Shown: positions 7,865 through 12,978 of the stretch, piece after piece
Layout of the letters: every line of letters begins with the position of its first letter
Numbering within the stretch: position 1 is the first letter of the stretch
From: Planctomycetota bacterium
Lineage (GTDB): Bacteria > Planctomycetota > Phycisphaerae > WQYP01
DNA length: 12,978 nt
Assembly: GCA_021805585.1 (NCBI GenBank)
Contig: JAJZEY010000112.1
Coordinates: 1 to 12,978, forward strand
Direction of reading: 5' to 3'
The notes under the pieces: generated by a model
Seen by the model: the letters and a program-made list of their open reading frames with translations, nothing else
The model's database searches: none
What the model was told of the DNA's origin: nothing
Made by a program: the position numbers and the translations under genes

Positions 7865-9514
7865 ATGGTTCAATGTAAACGTCTGGGCACGATGGCGGTG
7901 CTGGCGGCGGCGTCCGCGTTCGCGGTTTGCGGATCAACGGTGCGGGCTGATATCACCAATGGTTTCGCCTCGCCAGGGAACTGGGTCCTTAATGCCGGTA
8001 CAACTGCGTTTACGCCGTTTATCAGCGCCAGCGATCTGACCCTGACCACGGGCCTGAATAACGAGACCACCAGCGCATGGTACAACACCACGCAGGATGT
8101 GGCGGATTCATGGACAGCCACTTTCACTTACCAGCTCTCGGCTGCATCGCCGGGTTCGCCAGCTGATGGCTTTATGTTTGCGGTGCAAAACGCTGGAACA
8201 AACGCGTTGGGTTCAGGCGGCGGAAGCAAAGGCTATCAGGGTACCAGCACTGGATTTTCCGCCGTGTCACCAAGCGTCGGCCAGGGCATTGAACTCTATT
8301 ATCAGCAGACCAGTGATGCTCAAGTCGGCGTCAACGGTCAGTTTGTTGGCGGCGGACCGGTTTCAGGCAGCACACTCAATTTGTTTACGGATACCAATCC
8401 GATTAATTACACGATCAGTTACTACGCGGCAACGGGTGCCATGAGTGTTTCCGCGGTTGATTCCACCAATTCCGCGGATGCGTACAACTATATCACCTAC
8501 GGAACCCCAAACGCCAATCCATTTTTGGCACCCACACCTATTAACATGGCTAGCACATTGGGTGCCAATACGGGATATGTCGGCTTCACCGGCGCCACTG
8601 GCGGTGCAAACGTGGAACAGGATTTCACGAACTTTAATTTTACCACAAACACCGGTGCCACCCAGCCAGCCGGTTACACACCGCCAATCACACCGGCTTA
8701 CATACTGGCCAGCCGTGCTCCGGTAGCCTTAACGGCCAACAGCTTTAACGTGGACAACGTAGTCGAAAACACCGCCAATTTGGCTGCGGGCCAGGCGATA
8801 TCGAGTAATCTCGCCACGACGGTGGGCTTTGTCAACACGTTTTACGAAGCTGGTCTGTCTGTAGGGGGTGTGGTTCAAGGAGGTGGTCTGCCGACGTCAC
8901 ATCAATTTGTAAGCCAGGCTGATGGCGACACCACCTTTCAGTTTCAGCATTACACCAACACCAACAATGCACTGCGGCTGACCAGCGGAACGGGCGGTAA
9001 TCCGACCGGCACCATGACACTTGCCACGCCAACGGGGTTTGCAACCTTGGCCATTCTGGCAACGTCAACCAATGCGGGTGGCAACTCCGGTGGTACCGTT
9101 ACACTTAACTTTGCGAATGGAACCAGCGTTACAACAGATTACGGTGCCCCGGACTGGTTCGCCGGCACAACGAATGCCACGACACCGGACGGGAATTTGT
9201 ACGGGGTAGCGCTTGGCGGTGTCAGTCGCATCAGCGTGCAGAATTCAGGTACCTCCGGCCTGCCCGGCAATCCGAATCTGTACGAAACGGTTTTGAATCT
9301 TGCAAATCTTGGTACCGGCACTGGCACGGTCAATGTGGCAGGGCAAGTGCTGGATTCATTGACTTTCAATATCAATCCCACGACGGCGACGACGGACATT
9401 TTTGCGGTAAGCGGTTCCGCGGTGCCCGAACCCGCCCCACTGGCTCTGTTCGGGGCCGGAACCGTCGGACTTCTGCTTATTCGGCGTCGCAGATTTCTTA
9501 ACGCAAAAAGTTAG
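7865..9514 (+). CDS. Secreted lectin-like protein with PEP-CTERM sorting signal
   Basis: Predicted exported, surface-sorted glycan-binding protein of 549 residues. A signal peptide spans about residues 1-28 (LGTMAVLAAASAFAVCGSTVRA). Residues about 28-260 resemble an L-type lectin, with ADGFMFAVQNAG around D101, GIELYYQ and GYVGFTGATGG. These landmarks parallel DGIALVIQN and AYIGFTGGSG in the GH92 protein of this window. A second beta-rich Gly/Thr/Asn-rich domain (about 270-505) follows; I cannot assign it to a named family. The C-terminus is VPEP at 520-523, a hydrophobic segment LALFGAGTVGLLLI and RRRR, the usual PEP-CTERM layout, which an exosortase is expected to process. No exosortase gene is in view. 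Low Cys and high Thr/Asn/Gly fit an extracellular protein. It may hold glycans near the secreted hydrolases. Confidence 0.88.
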   Translation: MVQCKRLGTMAVLAAASAFAVCGSTVRADITNGFASPGNWVLNAGTTAFTPFISASDLTLTTGLNNETTSAWYNTTQDVADSWTATFTYQLSAASPGSPADGFMFAVQNAGTNALGSGGGSKGYQGTSTGFSAVSPSVGQGIELYYQQTSDAQVGVNGQFVGGGPVSGSTLNLFTDTNPINYTISYYAATGAMSVSAVDSTNSADAYNYITYGTPNANPFLAPTPINMASTLGANTGYVGFTGATGGANVEQDFTNFNFTTNTGATQPAGYTPPITPAYILASRAPVALTANSFNVDNVVENTANLAAGQAISSNLATTVGFVNTFYEAGLSVGGVVQGGGLPTSHQFVSQADGDTTFQFQHYTNTNNALRLTSGTGGNPTGTMTLATPTGFATLAILATSTNAGGNSGGTVTLNFANGTSVTTDYGAPDWFAGTTNATTPDGNLYGVALGGVSRISVQNSGTSGLPGNPNLYETVLNLANLGTGTGTVNVAGQVLDSLTFNINPTTATTDIFAVSGSAVPEPAPLALFGAGTVGLLLIRRRRFLNAKS

Positions 9515-9532
9515 CCGCTTGGAACTCCAGCC

Positions 9533-9570
9533 GTTGCGCTCCCACCCGTTCCATCGGGTGGGGGTGCGAC
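9533..9570 (+). terminator. Long stem-loop after lectin PEP-CTERM gene
   Basis: Bases 9533-9548 pair with 9555-9570 along 16 positions around the six-base loop TTCCAT. The inner eight pairs (CCCACCCG / CGGGTGGG) are perfect, and the outer eight include three G-T pairs. It starts 18 bases after the stop codon, a terminator position, yet no T run follows. It may act as a factor-assisted terminator, or as an RNA processing or stability element between the lectin and pseudopilin genes. Confidence 0.55.
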
Positions 9571-9615
9571 ACAAATTAACGTCAGTTGATCATCGTCCGG
9601 CAGTTGATGTGAAAA

Positions 9616-9670
9616 TGGCTGCGGAGCGATAAAAAATCGAGTCCGTATTCGGTCCTGATCGCTCCAGCCA
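9616..9670. repeat. Inverted repeat upstream of pseudopilin gene
   Basis: TGGCTGCGGAGCGAT (9616-9630) and ATCGCTCCAGCCA (9658-9670) are complementary over 13 pairs with two extra bases in the left arm. The 27-base interior contains CCG/CGG that could form an inner stem. With the hairpin at 9533-9570 it fills much of the 237-base gap. A structured leader of the pseudopilin mRNA is possible. Confidence 0.45.
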
Positions 9671-9740
9671 CAACACCCTACACCAGTGACGATGGCTGGG
9701 GCAGTCTGGACAGAATATTTGTGCAGGTTTGCAATCAACC

Positions 9741-9745
9741 AGGAG
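9741..9745 (+). promoter_or_regulatory. Ribosome binding site fixing start at 9752
   Basis: AGGAG lies six bases before ATG 9752. The same frame is open back to an ATG at 9686, but that start has no such site and would put 22 extra residues before the leader peptide. Confidence 0.7.
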
Positions 9746-9751
9746 TTTGTG

Positions 9752-10822
9752 ATGAATCGCGTTGAAAAAACCGGAGATAATACCCGATGCCTGCCCCGAC
9801 GAATGGCCCGAAGCGACGCGTTCACGCTGGTGGAGCTTCTGGTTGTGATCGCAATAATCGCTCTACTCATTGCACTTCTTCTGCCGGCGCTGGCCGCGGC
9901 CAAGGAAGACGCCAATCGTACTGTATGCGCATCGAATTTGCGCGGCATTGGCCAAATGGCAGCTGAATTTGCGGCCAGCAATCGCGGCTATTTCCCCCAA
10001 GGTTATACCAACAATCAGTATCGAACTGCCCAACCGTGCTATTTCCGCTTCGCACCGATTGTCCGTTACACGCCGACCATTCAATATGGTGCGTTCCCGT
10101 GGAGTCCCGACACCAGTCTGACCTACTATGAAAACGATTACAGTTCCAACGGATGGCGAAACTACGGAACGCCGTTTCAGATACTCGAACAGTACAGCGG
10201 GAGTTCCACAGATAACAAGCTCGCGAGGCTGTTTATATGCCCCAGCGCGCTGACCGAGGATTCATTTCAACAGTGGCAGTTTGTGTTAACGGCAAGCTAC
10301 CCACCACCAGATCCATCAAGCCATGAAATCCAGAAGGTACCCGGTATCCCTGAGCTTTCCTACGATCCAGTTCAGACCAGCGACAACTGGGCACCGTTCA
10401 TCGCTTTAGGCTACATGTACTTGGGTGGTTACGGAAACAATCCCTTTCTGACCGCTCAAAACGGCTTTTACAGCCCCGAAAACTGGGCGGGCAATACCGT
10501 CAATCCCAGCAGCTTTAACCCATCACTTCCCAAACCGGCTACATCCTCGAATGGCAATCCACGCGATGTGCTCGCAGCCGATACGGTTGCAGAACAGTCA
10601 ATGACCGCCAATGTCAGTGGCTACTGGTTCAACCATCCTGACCCAATCAATCCTCGGATACCGGCCTTCCAGAACGTGCTATTTGCCGATGGGCATGTCA
10701 CCGGGTACAGCCGTCCTTACAGCACTTTGGACACGTATGCCTCCGGTCACGTAAAGTCAAATTTTGGTATCGCTCATGTGTCGGGCGAAGGTCCCTTTTT
10801 CTACTGGCCAACTTCGCATTAA
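9752..10822 (+). CDS. Type II secretion-like pseudopilin with prepilin leader
   Basis: A 356-residue protein of the abundant planctomycete and verrucomicrobial family with a type IV prepilin leader. Residues 1-23 are a basic leader, and A23-F24 is the expected prepilin peptidase site, followed by TLVE with E28 at +5 of the mature protein. A hydrophobic helix ([19 protein letters not shown]) anchors it, then [20 protein letters not shown], the usual start of the globular part. Near the end NVLFADGHV resembles the FADG element of the H-X9-DG proteins of these phyla. Ala instead of the usual Gly before the cleavage site is tolerated but less common. No secretion ATPase, platform protein or peptidase gene is nearby, so it probably uses machinery encoded elsewhere. 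Its role, whether secretion or surface display, is unknown. It follows the PEP-CTERM gene by 237 bases. Confidence 0.85.
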   Translation: MNRVEKTGDNTRCLPRRMARSDAFTLVELLVVIAIIALLIALLLPALAAAKEDANRTVCASNLRGIGQMAAEFAASNRGYFPQGYTNNQYRTAQPCYFRFAPIVRYTPTIQYGAFPWSPDTSLTYYENDYSSNGWRNYGTPFQILEQYSGSSTDNKLARLFICPSALTEDSFQQWQFVLTASYPPPDPSSHEIQKVPGIPELSYDPVQTSDNWAPFIALGYMYLGGYGNNPFLTAQNGFYSPENWAGNTVNPSSFNPSLPKPATSSNGNPRDVLAADTVAEQSMTANVSGYWFNHPDPINPRIPAFQNVLFADGHVTGYSRPYSTLDTYASGHVKSNFGIAHVSGEGPFFYWPTSH

Positions 10823-10904
10823 AGGGCCTCGCAGCGAAGAGACAACTCATATATGGCCAGGGCTGATCTCGTTGTATAGTCGGCAATCGTTTGCTTTTAG
10901 ATGA

Positions 10905-10922
10905 ATCTGCCGCAAGGCAGAT
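10905..10922 (+). terminator. Seven-pair hairpin with GCAA loop after pseudopilin gene
   Basis: ATCTGCC and GGCAGAT form a perfect stem closed by a GCAA (GNRA-type) tetraloop, 82 bases after the pseudopilin stop. No T tract follows on the + strand. A shorter CCCG/CGGG stem follows at 10942-10954. Either may be a transcript 3' end. Confidence 0.4.
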
Positions 10923-10984
10923 GCCAATACACGCATGTCTTCCCGACAAACGGGCGGTTTAATCACGTTCCAATGTTTGCGTGC

Positions 10985-11055
10985 ATATATCCGATTTGAC
11001 TTCCGACGATAAATCCGGCTGTAATGTTTGCCGGTTTTAGTTGAAGGAATGTTTT
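10985..11055 (+). repeat. Promoter-region block, copy 2 (GH92 relic)
   Basis: Copy of the region upstream of the intact GH92 gene (2641-2712). Shared stretches include ATATAT, TTTGACTT and TTTAGTTGAA in the same order with a few one- to two-base gaps. It contains TTGACT (10996-11001) and TGTAAT (11020-11025) 18 bases apart, so it may still drive transcription into the relic at 11056-11216. Confidence 0.65.
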
Positions 11056-11216
11056 ACATTCGGCGGGTAAAGCTTGATGATTTAAAACTCAAGCGATGTT
11101 GGATTCCAGTTTCCTCAATTACCCATCGCGGACGCTTGGATTTCCACCTTAGCGCTACACCTAACCGAACCCGGGCCACTGCTCCGGCAGACCGCCCGCC
11201 ATCGCTGACGCGATAA
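11056..11216 (+). pseudogene. Relic of a second GH92 gene: C-terminal end only
   Basis: From 11065 to 11216 the sequence aligns without gaps to 5571-5722, the last codons of the intact GH92 gene, and both end with a stop at the same codon (TGA versus TAA). By hand count, 38 of 49 residues match (VKL...LKRCWIPVS, ITH, GRLDF, ATPNRT, RPPSLT) and about 124 of 150 bases. About as many codons changed with as without altering the amino acid, which suits relaxed constraint. The frame is still open back through the junction to a TTG at 11028, giving a 62-residue reading frame. The 5' side joins directly to the promoter-block copy, so signal peptide, lectin and catalytic parts are missing. No catalytic function is possible. 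A new short peptide is conceivable but unsupported. Confidence 0.75.
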
Positions 11217-11545
11217 AGCCGGTTTGACAGACTGTGGCGATCATCGGTCTGTCCGGACTTATTCCACATCGGAATGCGGCGGTGGCCTGCGCAGTAGACG
11301 CGAGCTGTCCCCGTTCACGGTTGTAATTACCACCCCGCATATACCCATTGGCTGGCGAAATCACAATTTGTCGCGACCGTTTTATCAGTGGCATGACATC
11401 ACACCAGACCACGCCGTCAGCGGAAACGACAGAAACGGTTTCTGGCTTAAGGTTAAAGGCCGCCGCTCTTACCGCGTAAGCAGCGTTGCCGGATAACATT
11501 ATTGCTGCCGAACCAAAATCAAATCGCAATATTCCGGCATCTGCC

Positions 11546-11574
11546 TTGCCACGCCGACGGTAAACGGTTGTAAT
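11546..11574 (+). promoter_or_regulatory. Candidate sigma70 promoter of AIM24 gene
   Basis: TTGCCA (11546-11551) and TGTAAT (11569-11574) are separated by 17 bases, each a 5 of 6 match to consensus. Transcription would start near 11582, about 40 bases before ATG 11622. An ACGGTTGT direct repeat (11564-11571 and 11577-11584) covers the -10 and start region and might be a regulator site. Confidence 0.55.
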
Positions 11575-11607
11575 CTACGGTTGTCGTATTTGTGAAACAA
11601 TTCAACC

Positions 11608-11613
11608 AAGGAG
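11608..11613 (+). promoter_or_regulatory. Ribosome binding site fixing start at 11622
   Basis: AAGGAG lies eight bases before ATG 11622. The in-frame GTG at 11592 lies only about ten bases after the predicted transcription start and would put this site inside the gene. Confidence 0.7.
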
Positions 11614-11621
11614 TTGTAGTT

Positions 11622-12320
11622 ATGGGTGTGCCAGCTCTTCTTGCCACACATGTAGTGGACGAAAAATACGCCGGGTTGACCTATCACATTCAGGGCGAAC
11701 TTGTGCCGGTTCTTCAAATTGAAATGGGGCAGACCGGCATTTATTTCGAGCATCATGTTCTGCTCTGGAAAGACCCGGCCGTGAACATCGGAATCAAGAC
11801 CATGAAGGGCGCTTTTAAGCGGATGATTTCCGGAATGCCGATTTTTATGACCGAAGCCGGCGGGCCAGGCCGCATCGCCTTCAGCCGCGACGGACCAGGT
11901 CATATTATGGCATTGCACCTGCAGGCGGGACAAACCGTGGATGTCCGCGAACACCAGTTCCTTGCCGCGAGTTCCAACGTGGACTTTACCTTCCGCCGGG
12001 TTCAGGGTGTGGCAAATATGCTGTTCAGCGGCACCGGCTTTTTTATTGACACGTTCAGCACGCAGCACCAGGAAGGCATCGTCTGGCTTCATGGCTATGG
12101 AAATATTTTTGAAATAACGCTGGCCCCGGGCGAGCAGATTGATATTGAACCGGGTGGCTGGATATACAAAGACCCGACTGTCAACATGGAAACAAAAATC
12201 CAGAAGCTTTCCACCGGTTTTTTTGCCTCTGCCGGACAAATGGTCTGGAACCGCTTCACCGGTCCGGGCCGTTTGGCTTTACAAAGCATGTACATGCCCC
12301 TGGAAGGCGGCGTTGAATAA
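11622..12320 (+). CDS. AIM24 family protein (DUF124/TIGR00266 type)
   Basis: A 232-residue all-beta protein of the AIM24 family. It shows the family's repeated pattern: Y-x-I-x-GELVPVLQIEM near the start, IYFEHHVLLW, GGPGRIAFSRDGPGHI, VDVREHQFLAAS, then GTGFFIDTFST, GIVWLHGYG, LAPGEQIDIEPGGWIYKD and FTGPGRLALQS. Length is normal for the family and no signal peptide is visible, so it is probably cytoplasmic. The bacterial role is poorly defined; yeast Aim24 is linked to mitochondrial inner-membrane organisation, and I do not transfer that function. It has its own promoter candidate, and the two genes after it are close on the same strand (39 bases, then a four-base overlap), so it likely leads a small operon separate from the glycan genes. 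Confidence 0.88.
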   Translation: MGVPALLATHVVDEKYAGLTYHIQGELVPVLQIEMGQTGIYFEHHVLLWKDPAVNIGIKTMKGAFKRMISGMPIFMTEAGGPGRIAFSRDGPGHIMALHLQAGQTVDVREHQFLAASSNVDFTFRRVQGVANMLFSGTGFFIDTFSTQHQEGIVWLHGYGNIFEITLAPGEQIDIEPGGWIYKDPTVNMETKIQKLSTGFFASAGQMVWNRFTGPGRLALQSMYMPLEGGVE

Positions 12321-12359
12321 TTGTCCCGCACGCGGGCAGCCTACCCGTGGAAATGATCC

Positions 12360-12656
12360 ATGGCACTAAAAAAAACGTATTGTGTGAATCATTCGGATCG
12401 GCCGGCCGTGGGTGTGTGCGTTATCACCCGCCAGCCGGTCTGCGAAGAATGCACCACCCGATATGAAGGTGTGAATTACAGCCGGGCGGGGCTTGCGATT
12501 CTTAAAGCCCGCCGGGCGTCGGAAGCCGGAACACGCTTCTGGCCGGACCGCATATGGTTTATCGTGCTGGGCGTTCTATCCCCGGCATTTCTGATTTTCC
12601 TTTATTTTGCGCTGGTCACGTTGACGCGCTGGCTGATGCGGATGGAGGCTGCATGA
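12360..12656 (+). CDS. Small membrane protein with degenerate B-box zinc finger
   Basis: A 98-residue protein. The N-terminus has C8-x2-H11, C20-x2-T23 and C28-x2-C31, the spacing of B-box-like zinc fingers often found in front of membrane domains. The pair C8/H11 plus C28/C31 can still make one complete zinc site. The usual second Cys of the middle pair is Thr23, and the expected later ligands after GVNY are absent (SRAG). A single hydrophobic segment follows (WFIVLGVLSPAFLIFLYFALVTL, about 68-90). It may be a membrane-tethered protein-binding adaptor. Start ATG 12360 has only a weak GGAA before it. The stop overlaps the next gene's start (ATGA), so the two are probably translated together. 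Confidence 0.75.
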   Translation: MALKKTYCVNHSDRPAVGVCVITRQPVCEECTTRYEGVNYSRAGLAILKARRASEAGTRFWPDRIWFIVLGVLSPAFLIFLYFALVTLTRWLMRMEAA

Positions 12657-12978
12657 GACAGTCGCCGATTCAAGACCTGCGCGATGAATCGCTGTTGCGC
12701 GCCGGATTTGTCGGCCCGCTGGATGGGGCTCTGGAATATATCCGCCAGACAGCCGGATGGATTCTGCCGTTGTATGTTCTTGCGGCTGGTCCGCTGATTC
12801 TGGTTGCCGTGGCGGAAATTTCCGCAATTATGGACCGGGATTCAACCGCATCGCAATTTTATCTGCTGCTGGCGCTGCCGGCACTGCTGTGGCGATGGGG
12901 AATCTGTTCGCTGCTACAATCGCGGGTTTTTGCGGACCTTTCCGGAACAAAGCCCCCGCCGATGCGCAAAAAGATCGC
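12653..12978 (+). CDS. Membrane protein, 3' end outside window
   Basis: An open frame starting at ATG 12653, overlapping the previous stop by four bases and preceded by GGAGG at 12644-12648. It stays open to the right edge (108 complete codons). It begins MRQSPIQDLRDESLLRAG, then shows two hydrophobic segments: WILPLYVLAAGPLILVAVAE (about residues 36-55) and FYLLLALPALLWRWGICSLL (about 69-88). A polar stretch with Pro and Lys (TKPPPMRKK) follows. I do not recognise the family. Its coupling to the B-box-like gene suggests a shared membrane complex, by context only. Too little is visible for any function. Confidence 0.75.
   Translation, partial: MRQSPIQDLRDESLLRAGFVGPLDGALEYIRQTAGWILPLYVLAAGPLILVAVAEISAIMDRDSTASQFYLLLALPALLWRWGICSLLQSRVFADLSGTKPPPMRKKI

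Larger units (their letters stand above)
11217..11621. other. Gene-poor stretch between GH92 relic and AIM24 gene
   Basis: About 400 bases with no convincing gene. It holds inverted arms GACAGAC/GTCTGTC (11226-11232 and 11247-11253), a short hairpin CAGAAA/TTTCTG (11430-11444), and an 11-base word ACGGTTGTAAT that occurs at 11317-11327 and again at 11564-11574 inside the AIM24 promoter candidate. Otherwise I see nothing in it. Confidence 0.4.

Noticed and set aside
11161..11529. 122-codon minus-strand open frame
   Set aside because: It overlaps the GH92 relic on the opposite strand, has no recognisable family or clear ribosome binding site, and its tail is just the antisense of the relic's codons.
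11499..12239. 246-codon minus-strand open frame
   Set aside because: It is antisense to the well-supported AIM24 gene; its length reflects codon use of that gene, and the translation resembles no family.
1..12978. CRISPR array, tRNA, rRNA, insertion sequence or phage genes
   Set aside because: No regularly spaced repeats, no tRNA-like cloverleaf noticed, no transposase or integrase motif and no terminal inverted repeats with target duplications were seen.

Overview
The window looks like chromosomal DNA from a planctomycete, most likely of the Phycisphaerae type. Three things suggest this: a secreted protein ending in a PEP-CTERM sorting signal (VPEP, hydrophobic stretch, RRRR), a pseudopilin with the long [28 protein letters not shown] leader and an FADGH motif near its end, and several large secreted glycoside hydrolases beside a GntR/LacI hybrid regulator. 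This is a judgement from family content; no marker gene is present. All genes that I accept are on the + strand.

Left part (1-5722): a GH78-type alpha-L-rhamnosidase, cut by the left edge inside its signal peptide, is followed by a secreted GH92-type alpha-mannosidase with an N-terminal L-type lectin-like domain. A promoter-like block and a strong ribosome binding site precede the GH92 gene. Middle part (5723-7035): a GntR-type DNA-binding domain joined to a LacI-type sugar-binding domain, probably the local sugar sensor. An 829-base gap without a convincing gene follows. It holds an unusual number of short-loop inverted repeats and a promoter with an overlapping palindrome.

Right-middle part (7865-10822): a second lectin-like secreted protein, this one with a PEP-CTERM tail, then a pseudopilin-like protein. 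Between them lie a long stem-loop and a second inverted repeat. Right part (10823-12978): first a relic in which a copy of the GH92 promoter block is joined directly to a copy of the last 49 codons of GH92, as if a second GH92 gene had lost its whole middle. Then come a likely housekeeping group with its own promoter: an AIM24-family protein, a small degenerate B-box zinc-finger membrane protein, and the start of a membrane protein that runs off the right edge.

A working picture is a glycan-use locus: a regulator senses a released sugar, exported rhamnosidase and lectin-tethered mannosidase trim a rhamnose- or mannose-bearing glycan, and the PEP-CTERM lectin protein may hold the same glycan at the cell surface. 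The duplicated GH92 tail shows that the locus once carried at least one more mannosidase. Nothing here looks like a mobile element, CRISPR array, rRNA or tRNA.
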